The notes beneath the pieces are model-generated. The model had not been told where the DNA came from. It made no database searches and saw nothing but the letters and a program-made list of their open reading frames with translations. Below are positions 34,501 through 47,218 of a stretch of DNA of 64,000 nucleotides, one piece after another. The DNA is from Brachionus plicatilis (taxonomy: Eukaryota > Rotifera > Eurotatoria > Ploima > Brachionidae), in assembly GCA_010279815.1 (NCBI GenBank), contig QEOQ01000207.1, forward strand, positions 1,332,078 to 1,396,077. Reading direction: 5' to 3'. How positions within the stretch are numbered: position 1 is the stretch's first letter; each line of letters opens with the position of its first letter. The position numbers were made by a program, and so were the translations under genes.

Positions 34501-35748
34501 ATGCAAACTTAAGACTCTTAATAGAAAAAATTCGTCAATTCAGTGTTTAATAGATTTTGAAAGACAGTCATATAAAAAATTTAATTTTAATTAGAATTTC
34601 AAGGATCTGAGAATTTGAAATTTACCTGTATATTCGTCATTTACTTGGCAAAAATGCTTCAAGCTAAACTCATCAATTGAATTTGTTTGATAAATGCTTA
34701 TTTTGTTGGCATCCGAGAGGCATATAAATCCATTGTTAAGTTTTAAAATTTGTCTTACAGTTGACCCTGTGGTCAAATCAAAAAATTCTTCCACCCTCTT
34801 CTCCAAGTCAAATAAATTATCAATATTTTTTTTTATAAACAAATTTTTATTTAATTCTAAATGTTCATTTTCGTCTTGTTGATAGTCCAATTTACTTAGA
34901 TTATCAATCATATACTTAATATCGAAAGAAATGTTATATGATTTTAAAATCTCTGTTTTCTGTACGTTGAATAGAATTACGTGACCACAATCATCCCCTA
35001 TCAGAATTTCATTCGAATTAAACCATTCAAAGCTTGTGTAATTAACAGGTAACATTAAGTTCCAATGAGAAAAAATATTTTCATTTTTATCAATCAAAAA
35101 AGCTTGCAAAACAGCCTTTCCCAGGACAATTATTTTCCTGGAGTCGTTTGGAAAAAAGGAAACACGAGAGGCTCCGTGATTTAGCTGAATTTTGTCCAGC
35201 ATTACCAATTGATCTAAACACCATATTGAGAGATATGTGTCTAGATTTTTTTGGCCCAAAAGACAAAATTTTGTATTATCACTGCTAACGGAAACATCTA
35301 ATAATTGAAAATCTAATAAAATTGTTTTTTTTGGAAAATTAACTCCGTAATTATAATCAATAAAAAGTAATTTTGGTGGATCTAATGTTGAACTTGTATT
35401 TCCGGCTTCCTGAAGGATTAAATAACTTGTGTTGTCAAACGAGTAAAAATTTTTAATTGAAAAAAAATCATCGCTTTGAATAATTTGAAAATTTTCCTCA
35501 ACAAGATCAAAATGAAGCAAATTAGTTGCATTCGATGTAATTATTAAATTATCACTTAGAAATTTAAAATAGTTTTTTTCCAGTTTTGAAAGACCTAGAA
35601 AAGATTCCGGATGTAGACATTTTTGATCATTAGTCAAATCATTATAGCTTAAATTTTCGTTTGAATCATCTAGAGTTAGGCCAGAAACCGACTTTTGCGG
35701 ATATCTGTAAAATTTTGAGACATTCACTTCTTTATTTTTTATTGTCAT
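31514..35748 (-). CDS. CFAP57: Cilia- and flagella-associated protein 57 (WDR65)
   Basis: Three exons: 35748-34626, 34119-33682 and 33480-31514, in frame to about 1175 residues (human 1250). The first two thirds are WD40 repeats; readable strands include IVLGKAVLQAFLI, ILIGDDCGHVILFNVQKTEI, TYAQEGTIKIWNF, GGSQLAASSLNTIKIFNVWT and CSNSGIICIWNAFTGHRLYE. The C-terminal third is a long coiled coil. It opens with ILITKNDIKKIISNDLNLKQ and NYQLKLKDMIHKEQ, close to the ILITKxDI and YQLRLKDM signature of CFAP57. CFAP57 builds part of the inner dynein arm regulatory machinery of motile cilia, so the organism has motile cilia or flagella. The coiled coil is the less conserved part. Introns are 506 and 201 bp. 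Confidence 0.94.
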
Positions 35749-36903
35749 TTGGCAATTAAATAAAATGTAAAAAATTTAAAATAGTTTCACTATCAATTAA
35801 TTGATTGTGATCAGCTAGCAACAAATTGCTAAATACTTACAATTGAAAATTTAAAAATTGTCATTTTTGGCCTATATTTTAATAAAATGTTGAAAATTTT
35901 TTTATTTGATAAATTAGTGGATATTATATTAATAAAAAGAATACTAACATTCAGATTTTTTCCGATTCCCTTCATTTAGGGCCTAATATCCAAGTTTTTA
36001 TGCCGAAATTTAATCGAATCTATCAGATATAAGCTAATTAAAGTAAAAGTTTTAACTTAAATTTATTTAATTTTGATAATGACACTTTAAAGAAAAAAAC
36101 TAATCTAAGAAAATTATCCTCAAGGATTCTATTTCGATTTATTTAGCGATTTAAATTGTATTTTATTCAAGGCTTTTTGTGTAGAATTAACAAGTTGAGA
36201 AAATAATTTGCATGCAAGAATAAAAACTACTTAATCTTATTAAAGGAAAATTTTTTATAAATGACGATAATTACGTTATTTTAGTTTTAAATAATTTTTA
36301 AAATCGATAAAATTAATAAAATTTAAACTCAAGAAAATCAAACAAGTTTTTGATAAAATGAATGTACAAATTTAAAAAGAAATTAATAAAAACAAATGAA
36401 AATATTAAAATTCTATGTGTAAAATTGAGACCGTATTCATTGGGACTGTAACATTAATCTTTAAAAGTTTGAGTTAAAAAATATTTCTAAAAATTTATAA
36501 AATTCAAATTAAAAACATTATTTTTTAAATAAAATTAAAATTGAAGTTGAGTCAGTAAATTATCGAATTTAAATTTATTTCAATTATGTTTGAATATCTA
36601 ATTTTTTTTAAAGTTTTTATACTCGGTCTCAAAAAATTTTTCCAAGCGATTTCTAATGGTATATTTACTACTAGATAATAAGATAAATTAATACTTTGAC
36701 GATAAAGTAAAATGTATTTTTCAAGTGTAAATGAATATATCTGTTGAAAAGTAAGTATAACGAAATAACAAGTAAAATATTGACTTAAAACTCAAAATAT
36801 ATGAAAATAAAATTGAGATTCAAAAATAAATCAAGTTTTTAGATATAAACTTCTATATATCCAAGACCAAAGCCTAAATTATCCTTCACTCGAATGGTGG
36901 GTG
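35749..36903. other. AT-rich intergenic stretch upstream of CFAP57
   Basis: No exon recognised. Its right end carries the left target copy (36896-36903) of the hAT-like element. Confidence 0.4.
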
Positions 36904-37292
36904 TAGAGTTGGTCGACCGATTAAAATCTATAACTGCTTATCGAAACCGCTTAAAACTGTTTAAGTTATTAATTAAAACCGGTTAACTTAATTTTTTTAT
37001 AAAATCGAGTTGATTTTTTCTTAAATTTTAGATTAAAGTTAAATATAAAAATTTTTAATTTTTAAGTTAAAATAATTTTTTTAAAAATAATTTAACTAAA
37101 AAAAATAAACAAAATTTTTCTTTTACTTAAAAAAAAGTTTTAATATCTAAAATTTAAAAATATCAAATCGATTTTTAAAAAAAATTATGTAAACCGGTTA
37201 AAATGAATAACCGGTTGTCGAAACTGGTTATACATTTTAACTGGTTTATATTCTAACCGGTTCAAAACCTGTTAATCGGTGGATCAACCCTA
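36904..37292. mobile_element. 389-bp hAT-like MITE with 8-bp target duplication
   Basis: Ends are inverted copies of TAGRGTTGRTCSACCGATT. Inverted similarity extends through most of the element, with repeated ACCGGTT words (AAAACCGGTTAA, GAATAACCGGTTGTCG, TCTAACCGGTTCAAAACC). It is flanked by GGTGGGTG on the left and AGTGGGTG on the right, 7 of 8 matching, which is the hAT target length. TAG(G/A)GTTG is a normal hAT terminus. It has no coding capacity and so depended on an autonomous element elsewhere. Confidence 0.8.
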
Positions 37293-37300
37293 AGTGGGTG

Positions 37301-38503
37301 TAATAACTAAGTTTTAATTATCGGTTAAACTTAATAAAAATATTGTCAATCAAAAATTCGCTTATTACTAATAAGCAATTTGTTTGATTTCAATTTAAAA
37401 AAAATTTTCTATATTTTTTTTATTTTTATTATATTTTTCTTAATTTTTTTTATATTTTCATTTTATTTTAACTATTTTATTTTTCAATATGATGGAGCTT
37501 TAGTTCAGTACAAATAAACAAATGTAAACAAAGTTAAGAGATATGTAACAAGAAACATTCACAGAATGATTATAGAGTTTGTTCTCAGGTTGATATTTAA
37601 AAAATACCGAATATACATAGAGCAAAATATTTTTTAAATTAGTTTAATCAAAATAATAAAAGAGATATAAGCTTTTTTATTTTTTTGGTTTTTTATCACG
37701 TTTTGATTTCAAATATGATTTCAAACAAGTGGTACTATGTCAATATTTTAATGTCTTTTCAATAAAAATTCCACATTTCAGAAGTAAATTTTTTATTTAG
37801 AATGCAAAAGCAAACTTAAAATAAATCTTTAGAATTTATCTTTTTTTTCCTCTTTCCCGTAAATCAGATAAATTAGATTTATTCTTAAAATGTATTGACA
37901 TTCTGCCGATTTCAATGGAACCTTTTCATTCATTTTTTGGTTAAGTAATGAAATCTACATGTTCAAGCATTGAACGGTTCAGATCTAAAAAATCACACAG
38001 TCAAAAATTGCATTCTAGAATAAAGTATTAAAATAAAAATATGAAATAAACAGAGTATTGCAGAAGATGAATTAATATTGAACAACTCTTTTCAGCTTAT
38101 AATATAAAATTTTTTTTATTGCAGCTTCAGAAATAATTTTATTATCAATCTGAAAATTGCTGCTGGTTCACTCTTTCGTAAATTAATCTGTACCTAGCGT
38201 TAAGTGGACAAAAATTAAATTAACCAAGACACAATATATCCTGATATTGGCACAAAATTCTTATTTTTATCTACATTCCTAATAAAATTTAAATAATCTA
38301 TTACATTAAAATGTACAATCAGCAAAAAATTAAAAAGTATGATCTTAATTGAAAAAATTAAAGTTTATCTCTTTTTTTTAAATCAGAAAGCTTGTTAATA
38401 AAAAAAATAATTTTTTATTATAAGCTGAACTATAAAAAACATAGAGAACGTGTTTATTTCAAAATTATTTCATAATATCATAATATCAATTTATTCTGTT
38501 ATA
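37301..38503. other. AT-rich intergenic stretch
   Basis: Besides the degenerate T-rich repeat at 37401-37523, no feature is recognised before the transporter gene. Confidence 0.4.
37401..37523 (+). repeat. T-rich interspersed repeat, copy 3 (degenerate)
   Basis: A T-rich stretch ending GATGGAGCTTTAGTTCAGTA followed by CAAATAAACAAATG. Its last 35 bases clearly match the ends of the copies at 9902 and 23233. The left part has only T-rich composition in common. Confidence 0.6.
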
Positions 38504-40005
38504 ATGGTAAACAACTATACTAAAAATTCACAAAAAGGTAAAAGTCAGACGGTTTATATTTCATTTGTATTTAATTTTTTTTAATTTAGATAAAAATGAT
38601 TCAGAAACCGAAAAGAAAACAGAATTAATTAAAGATAAACTATTTTCTCAAGGATTATTTGGAATGTTTTCAAAGTTAGTTTTTTAAAAAATATTAAAAA
38701 CTTATGTCAAACTTGAATAATTATTTTTTAGGCCTTATTTAAAAGCGGCTTGCCTAGCTCAAATACTCAGTCTTGTTATTAGCGGAACTGGTGTAGTTAA
38801 TACAGAACTTTCTGAAACTTATAAAATAAACATTCCAACAGGTTTATTTCTATTAAACATATATATTAATTTTTAATTATATAATTTTAAGCTCAGTCAA
38901 TTCTAAATTACTTAATACTTTCCATAATATTTGTGCCGAGTTTTCTTATTAAAGAAAAATCGGCCGCAAAACGAATTATTTTAAAAAGTTATTGGAAATA
39001 CTTTTTAATAGCATTTATAGATGTAGAAGCAAATTATCTAATCATTAAGGCTTATTCATTGACTAATGTAACAACAATTCAAGTCATAGACGCGTTCATT
39101 TTACCAATTACATTGATACTCTCATACTTTATTTTGAAACAATCTTTTCAAAAAAATCATGTTCTTGGAGTTTTAGGATGTCTTTTGGGTTGCGGGCTGA
39201 TAATTGCCGCGGATTTGATGGCAAAAACCGACGAGGAAGGTAGTTTTTATAAGAAAAATCATAAGAAAATGTTAAATTTTAAATTTAGGAATTCATAGAA
39301 TTACAGGAGATGTCTTATGTTTGATAAGTTCAGTTTTATATGCGATGAGTAATGTTGGTGCCGAAATTTTGATAAAAGAGAGCTCAAAAAGAGAGTATTT
39401 AGCTATGATTGGAACTTTTGGAACCATAATTAGTGCTTTCCAAATGTAAATTAAATTATTTTAAGAAATTATTTTTTTAATAATAACCTAAAGGTTAATT
39501 TTTGAGAGAGAGCAAATAAGAGATTTAATAAAGTTTAATGATATTCCAGTTTGTAGGTTTTATTGAAAAAAAAAAAAAATTTAAGTATTCAAATTTTTTT
39601 TCAATAAAGGGTCATTGTTTGCATTTGAGAGTTTTCTAATGTTTTTGGTGTATACAATTTTGCCACTGGTTGTTGAGCGATCAAGTGCAGCATTCTTAAA
39701 TTTAAATTTATTAAGTTCAGATTTTTATACCGCAATATACGGATTTGTTTTTAAAAATTTCAAAGTGATTTGAAAAAAAAATGTGCTTAGCTATTTGTTT
39801 TATTATAAATTTTTTGAAGATAAATGCGATGTACTTTTTTGGTTTCGGATGTATCCTATTTGGTACAATACTCTATTGTTTATCAGAGCCGAAAAATAGG
39901 AAACCAACTCCTCAGCCAATTAATGAATCTGAAATCAACAAACCAACTGATCAATTGAATGAAGTTGATAAGCTTTCCACAGATTATGAATTATTTAAAG
40001 TTTGA
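38504..40005 (+). CDS. SLC35F1/F2-like solute carrier (DMT superfamily)
   Basis: Eight exons: 38504-38537, 38590-38674, 38732-38841, 38892-39239, 39289-39445, 39494-39552, 39610-39764 and 39820-40005. They join in frame to about 377 residues. About ten hydrophobic helices as in SLC35F. Diagnostic stretches are YLKAACLAQILSLVISGTGV, FIDVEANYLIIKAYSLTNVT, IQVIDAFILPITLILSYFIL, LGVLGCLLGCGLIIAADLMA, DVLCLISSVLYAMSNVGAEI, VYTILPLVVERSSAAFLNLN and CILFGTILYCLSEPKN. Human SLC35F1/F2 are orphan transporters (F2 takes up YM155 and queuosine is reported as a substrate), so the substrate here is unknown. The last intron, 39765-39819, is needed to avoid a stop and keeps the final helix in frame. Both tails are hydrophilic and likely cytosolic. 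Confidence 0.92.
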
Positions 40006-43000
40006 TTAATTAATTTTTTCACAAATTAACTATTTTTTGATAAATTTGAATTAATAAATTTCTTTAATTCTTTTTACATCTTGGATATTTGATTTACTGT
40101 TATAACGTTTTATATTAATTTTTTTAATAATAAACTTATCTTAAATCTCAAAGTTATTGAATATTTAAAAAAAAAAGAGCAAAGTAAGTAATATTGGTCA
40201 CATAATGGGAGATCAAAAAAAAATTGGTTTAATATTTAAAGAAATTCATGGATACAACAAATTGGCATTGTGAATTTTGGATCAAATAACAAAAGAAAAA
40301 ATTTACAATTGAAATAACTTTTTTTGTTCTGGTCAAAAATTCCTTTTGCTTTATATGGTTCAATTTTTTTATTCTAACCTTACCCAAATTAAGTCTCTGA
40401 AATTTAATTTTAGTAATTGTCTGTAACTTAATTTTGGGAAACAAAGTGTGTTTCAGTTAGTACATTTTGATAAAAAAAAAAGTTATTTCAATTTAAATTT
40501 TTTTTCTTCTTTGATAAAAAATTAAATTTTAATTAATTTTTTGATAAAAAATTACAGATATATTTTTATTAAAAAGGCTTTTGTTTTTTTTTTTTTTAAA
40601 ACAATTCAGCTAGTAGTAGGAAAAAAATTTAGATTCTAAATAATAAAAAATATTGAAAAATAAAAATTCATTTAATTTTTAATTTTAAATACTAATAAAT
40701 ATTAAATATAATCGATACAAGTTTTTGGAGAATCATCAACAAATATTATTGATATTCAAGAAAGCGGACATTTTTCTTTCATTCACGTTAAGCAAAGAAA
40801 AATACTTAACCCCGAATCCTTACCCTATGTCACCGCCAATCTTATTTTATCAACGATTTGATCAAAAAGACCTAGTATCTTTTTTTAAAAAAATAAGATT
40901 CATAATGATGCTGAGAAATTCTAGCTTCATCTGGCCGTACGAAAAGGAATAATATATCTTGAACTCTTCACTTGGACGAGCAAGACTTTTTAAATTCATT
41001 TATTGATGGTGAAAAATAAAAGATATGGAAAAAAGAGTGTTTATTGTACTCGATTGGGTGCAAGTCGAGATCCATGAACCAAAAAACATTATCTTTTATC
41101 AACAAGCCATTTTGTCACTTCTCCTTATTCGATGGATTTGAAATATTTTTCAAACAAAAAATTAAAGAAACTTAATACTTGGAAAAATATCCTAATTAAA
41201 AAAACCATTTGGCATTAGTAGGTACTCTCAAAGTTTGAATTTTGTTTCCCAAATTTATATGAAGCATAAAGAATTTTTTCCACAAAAAATTTTGAACAAT
41301 AATTTTAGTAGGAACTCTTTTAAGAGATTAGCAGTAATTACTTCGAAAAATGATTCATCGTTTAAACAAATATAGAAAACATTGGAACAAAAGATAAGCG
41401 TTGAATGTCTAGAGTTTGAAAAAAAAATCTTGATTTTAATCTTTTAGTGAAATGTTTATTTGACAAAATTATAGGCCCATCTGATTCAGTTAAGTAAAGA
41501 CCAAAATTGTATTAAATGAAAATTTTACTTTCTTCTTTTATTTTGAATATTTAAATTTATTACCCAAGTCTTCAATTTTTTAATTATTTAGAATTTTTTA
41601 CTCTTAATTTAATTTATTCAATCTTTTCTTTTTTCTATAATTTTTTGTTTCTTCATATTTTTTATTTTTTAATACCTATGAGGCTGAGCTTTTATAAATA
41701 AATCAAATAATTAAAAATCTCTAAAAGAGAAGCTACCTTAGAGACCCTTAAATCATTGTTAAACACTGATGATACTCAATCTACAGCCCCTGATGATTAT
41801 GAATATTTCTTGGAAGATGGGTACTTATTTGATTTTTAATCAAGGAATCAAATTAAAATAATATTTTACTTAGAAATTAAGTGGAAAAAGTAAGAAGTAA
41901 AAGGTGACATTGGAACACATACAAAGATTTTATAGAATCTATCAGGTGAAATATTCGCTGGAAGCAAATGCTTTAAAGAATTTGAAGTCACTTCAATATG
42001 CAAATTTGCTTTGAAAAAAGAAAAAAAACTCTAATTATTCATTGAAATTAATTTTTAAATCAATAATTGATTAATAAAATCGTACTATTGAGTGTTTTAA
42101 ATGAAAATCAATTAATTAAATCATAATAAAAAAAACTTCCTTGTCAATTAAGTTTTATTTACAAGTTAAATAAACATTTTTTTTTTCAATTCAAAGTCGT
42201 CGGTTTCAAACCGATTTCTTCCAAGCAAATTATGTTTAAATTATTTTCTTGAATACCTTACTTGATTTGGTTAAGTTAGGTTATAGTATTAAGAATTTTT
42301 TTCAGATCTCTTTTTGTTTCTAAGGAATTTCCTCATTAATTTCTAAGTGATTTACATTTGAAAAATGTTTTTGTATACAGTTTTTTCCAAGTTGCAAGTA
42401 ATCTGTAAGAATTTTTGATTTTCCTCCAGTTTTTTTGTATTTATTTTATGAATGAAGAAAATATTTTTGAGCTATCATAATTGAATAGACTCCTAAACTA
42501 GCTTAATAATTGTCTCCAAAAAACTTATCAGATGATATCTTTATTCAAGTTTTATCTTTATTTAAAATAAATTAATGGAATTAAAGCAATAAAATTTTTA
42601 AAAATAAACTCTAAAATAAAATTTTGAACATAATTTTTTTATTTTATGAATTGAGCACAGCATTTAAAACTCTTTAATAAGTTTGAGGCGGGAAAATTAA
42701 TTTTTTTAGGATCAGTTTTCATTTGTAACTGTTAGAATTATTTTTTTGGAACAAAGACACCCATTAAGAATTTGGTTCAATAGCTTTTATATGGTCATGG
42801 TCTCAAGAATATGGCTTTGATTTACAATCAAAATTGTATACTATTATGCTTATTTTTCTAGCGGTGTTTAAAAATGATATTTATTATTTTTTTAAACAGA
42901 AAGTTGATTAAAAAAATTCTACCTCAACAAATAATTTATTTAAGTAAATAAGCTAATTTTTTGAAAAATTCGAAAATTAATGAGACATTCTTTTTTAAAA

Positions 43001-43456
43001 ATTTTTATTTTCATTCATAAAACAGATAATTTTTAACAAAAAAAAGCATAATTTAAGCCAATTTTGTTCTGGTCTCTTTATCCATGTGATGTGATTTTCC
43101 ATTATTTGAATAATAATATAAAGAATTTTTAATTTGTTTTAAACAAGAGTTTGTTCAAACGACATAATCTTTCTTTATTCGAAAAAATTGAGGCTTTTTT
43201 CAAAAACCCTCAAAATTTAAATTATTTTAACGCAATCAGATTAGAATTTCGATTTTCCAAAAAATATTCATAATAAAAAAAATTTTTTAAATAATTATAA
43301 ATTTTTTGTTCAATTTAATTTAGCTTGTTCGACGTGGAGCTCTCCATTTTTCTCAACGCAAAAAGCTCGGTATAGTGTTTTAAATTTATGCTTGTCGAAG
43401 GAATGATTTTTTATGAATAAATAATTTTAGTTTATACGCTTTTTTAATAAGAAAAG
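40006..43456. other. Long AT-rich intergenic stretch
   Basis: About 3.4 kb without a supportable gene. Short protein-like stretches on the plus strand near 40725-40950 and 41735-41840 (REATLETLKSLLNTDDTQ and PDDYEYFLEDGYLFDF) could be remnants of a mobile element. A possible further 3' end of the T-rich repeat lies near 41680-41705. None is strong enough to call. Confidence 0.4.
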
Positions 43457-46400
43457 ATGAGCAATAAAGATATTTTGCTACCATTGTATTTTATTCCCAA
43501 AAAATCAAAATTTGCCATTAACGAAAAAAAATTTTTAATATTTCTATTAACCGGCACTCTGATCACATCAGTAATAATATTCATAAATTTACCGTCCACC
43601 AACAGCTTGTCCAAACAGGACTTGAGTCATTTATTTTTGCCCAAGTTTAATAATAGTTATAAAATTAATCGAAATCGGCCAAAACAACAAGAGAAAGTAA
43701 TAGAAGTAGACTCAGGAAATGATATACCAAAGTATGTTGTCGAGCCGGATTCTAATAAAGAAAATGACCACAAAAATAGCCTAAGAAGAGACAAGATAAA
43801 AAATGTTAGTTTATTTATCCTTTGATTTTTTGTTAATTTTCTATTCTAAAATTTTAAAGATGACTTTACATGCTTGGAATAGTTACAAGAAGTATGCTTG
43901 GGGAAAAAATGAATTAAAGCCGCTAAGTAGAACTTTTCATCAAACGGGTATTTTCGGTTCGGGATCAGACCTTGGCGCAACTATTGTTGACTCGCTTGAT
44001 ACCCTTCATATAATGGGTCTGCATGACGAAGTCAAATTGGCAACTGAATGGATCAAGAAAAACTTTAATATTAACATAGTAATCAAATTTTTTATTTTAT
44101 TACAAATTCAGTTTTTAAAGATCACATTATTTGATTTTTCACAAAACTAGGCTATGTAAATTTAGCTATCAAATATCTTGATTTAAACAATATTTATTTG
44201 AAAATCCTAATAAAAAAATATTTTTTTTTTAATGGAAACCATGATTATAATTCCATATAATCGAACTAAATTAAGTTAACTTTAAGTTAAAAAAGATGTT
44301 ATTTTATATAGTTATTTAAAATTCTATCAGATATAAAATTATTTAATTTCTCTTTTAAAATCAATAAATTAAATTAATTGATTTTTGCATATTTTTTTTG
44401 TATTGATTAAAAAAAAATATGAACTAATAGTCGAATTAAAAAATTCTAGACACGAGTGTCAAGCTTATAAGTTTAAAACATAGAAAAAATAAAAGGAAAT
44501 GTTCCATTTTTTGAAAATTTAGTCTGCTATAAAATTTTAGTTATTTTTCTATGATAATATTCGTGGAAAGCCTACCAGCTGTATCATTATTCATACACTA
44601 TTTAATAAAGCGTATGTTGACTTTTAAAAAATTGATTTAAGTTTTATTTAGACTTTTAATAAATACTTAAAATAATAAAAAAAAAGTCTTCAATAAGTTC
44701 ACAAAAAAAAATTAAAAGAAATTAAAATTTAAAAATAAAGTAAATTTTCAATATCTTTCATTGAGTCTAAGAATCGAAATCTAAGATCTGAGAAACCACA
44801 TAAACTCAATTTTTTCATAGGGATAAAAAATGAAAATTTCTGACGTTTTTTGTAAGTTATTATTAAGTTTTAAATGTTAATTTTTCTGGTAAATCGAGGA
44901 AAATGCGGACTAAGACTTACATGGTCATGAAAAAATATAATTGTTTTTTTTTAAATTTTATTTCTAATCACATGATTTTAGTATTTAATTCTAAAAAAAG
45001 CTTAAAATGAAAAAATAAAATGACATAGCTGATAATAATTTTGTCTAATTATAGGTAAAAATAAAGTTTAAAGCTTTTCCTCAGCCTGTATACATTATCA
45101 CATGGTTCGTTTTCGATATCATTAATAAAGTTCAGTTATCTTTTATTATCCTTTTTTTATTAAGATTTTTACATTGCATCTTTATTTTCGATTTTCGATA
45201 TTAAGCTTTATTTTCGATTTCAATTTTTTATTCTCTCTGAAGGAAATTAATTTTTAATCAGACTTGAGCGTAAGTTATTAAGTCTAAGTCAAGTCATGGA
45301 CTTAAGATTTTTTTTTTAAATAAGTCAAATGACTTAACTTATAAAAAAATATATAAAAAAATTTACACCAAAAATTGACTTAAATTTTTGACTTAAGCAC
45401 AAGTCTGTTTTTAATTTTTAAAAAAATATTTTTTAATTAATTTTTTGCATTACTTTTACACGATATTTTTTTGAGAGCTTAGTAATTTTTACTTTTTCCC
45501 TTTTTTCAGGTGACAATCATTTGTCTTTTATGAGTAGAATACTTTCAATTTACTTATTTTGATTTTGAACTCAACAAAAAAAACCCAAAAATTTAATTTA
45601 AACAAAATCTAAAACTAAAAAATAACAGTCTGTTTTATGAAGCATTTTAATAAAAAATAAAAAAAATAAAATTTCCTTCAGAAAGAAATAAATAAAAAGT
45701 TAAAATCGAAAATAAAGTTAAAGAAAAATTGTAAGCATCTTAATAAAAAAGGATAGTCAAAGATTTCTCTGGTCACTTAGTTTATTATAATTACTCTTTT
45801 TCTTTTTAAATCTATTTTTTAATTCTAATTTAACATTGCCAAAAAAAGCTTTTTGAAATTAATTTTTTATACATTCAAGAATTCGCAAATTTCAGCATTT
45901 GAGGTGAATATCAGATTTATTGGTGGCTTTTTGGCAATTTATGCTCTCACAGATGAAAAGGTATTTCATTTTATTTAAAAAAAAATAATCTAGAACTATT
46001 TTATTAAATAGATTTAAGTTTTATTTAGATAAAGCAGTCGAGATAGCCGACGCTTTGATGCCTATTTTTAACACGCCAACCGGAATACCTTATGCACTTG
46101 TAAACCCCATAAGGTTTTTATAATATTTAACATTCAATTGATTTATTTAATTTTTTATCTTCAAGTAAAGCGGTTCATAATTACAATTGGGCTGCAGGTA
46201 GTTGTTCAATTTTGTCCGAAGTTGGAACGTTTAGTTTAGAGTTTCAGTATTTGAGCGATCTAACAGGAAACAAAATTTATCAGGAAAAAGTTAGTTTTTT
46301 AAATATTAAATAAATTTTAAATACTAATTTTATTTTAATAAATATTAAATTAGATAGACAAAATCTATGATCACTTAAAAAAAAACAAAAATGCCAATGG

Positions 46401-47218
46401 ACTTTATTATAATTATATAAACCCGAATAATGGCCGCTATTGCGGAAGTAAGACAAGATTATTTTTAAAATATTTTTTTTTCAATTGTTTTGTGTCCAGG
46501 TCAAGCTTCAATCGGTGGTTTAGCAGATAGTTTTTACGAATATTTGCTTAAATTGTGGTTGTACAAAAACAAATCAGACAAAGAACTCCTAGACATGTAT
46601 TTGGATTCAATAGATGCATTGAAATCACATGTTTATCTCAAATCCAAAAGCAATCTAGGCTATTTTGGAGAATATTCGGGAAATTTTGTTAATAAAAAAA
46701 TGGGACATTTGGCTTGTTTTGCTGGAGGTTTATTTGGTTTAACAGCAATTAAGGTAGATGAACTGAATGAAGAAAAACGAAAAATGTATAAAGAAATGGC
46801 TGTTGATATCACAAATTCATGTCATGAATCGTACATACGAACAAAGACACATTTAGGTCCTGAATCCTTTGGGTTTGAGCCGGATAGAGAAGCTATGGCT
46901 CTAGACCGATACTATATTCTTCGGCCTGAAGTTATTGAGTCCTATTTCTATCTTTGGAGAATTACTAAAGACGAAAAGTACAGAGATTGGGCCTGGGATG
47001 CGGCCGAAGCGTTGGAGAAGTACTGCAAAACAGAAAATGGCTATTCGGGTATAAAAGACGTCAATAGTCCTGATCCACAAAAAGATGATGTTCAGCAAAG
47101 TTTTTTCATTGCTGAAACTTTAAAATATTTATATTTAATTTTTTCGGAAGATGATCTTATTCCGTTTGATAAATTTGTTTTTAATACCGAAGCTCATCCG
47201 TTTCGAATAAAAGCTTAG
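43457..47218 (+). CDS. MAN1A: Class I mannosyl-oligosaccharide alpha-1,2-mannosidase (GH47)
   Basis: Seven exons: 43457-43804, 43860-44078, 45880-45960, 46019-46113, 46166-46289, 46354-46447 and 46500-47218, in frame to 559 residues. Type II Golgi/ER membrane layout: a short basic cytosolic N-terminus, one membrane helix (FLIFLLTGTLITSVIIFINL), a polar stem, then the GH47 barrel. Recognisable family blocks are AWNSYKKYAWGKNELKPLS, LGATIVDSLDTLHIMGL, FEVNIRFIGGFLAIYALTD, PTGIPYALVNP, GSCSILSEVGTFSLEFQYLS, GYFGEYSG, MGHLACFAGGLFGLTA, GPESFGFEPD and YILRPEVIESYFYLWRIT. The terminal FNTEAHPF carries the Thr that ligates the catalytic calcium. It trims Man9 to Man5 in N-glycan processing. It is somewhat shorter than human MAN1A1 (653). 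Intron 2 is unusually long (1.8 kb) and hosts a nested inverted repeat. Confidence 0.95.
45147..45770. mobile_element. Nested inverted-repeat element in mannosidase intron 2
   Basis: The outer left arm (about 45147-45255: TATCCTTTTTTTATTAAGAT through TTTATTTTCGATTT to CTGAAGGAAATT) reappears inverted at about 45660-45770. Inside, CAGACTTGAGCGTAAGTTA at about 45261 pairs with a CTTAAGCACAAGTCTG segment near 45400, giving a palindrome within a palindrome. Arms are imperfect and no target duplication is clear. Confidence 0.6.

Noticed and set aside
39765..39819. Apparent frameshift in the SLC35F-like gene
   Set aside because: A 55-bp GT...AG phase-0 intron restores the frame and the expected helix, so no mutation is needed.
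42195..42215. T-arm-like hairpin TCGGTTTCAAACCGA
   Set aside because: No matching acceptor, D or anticodon arms nearby.
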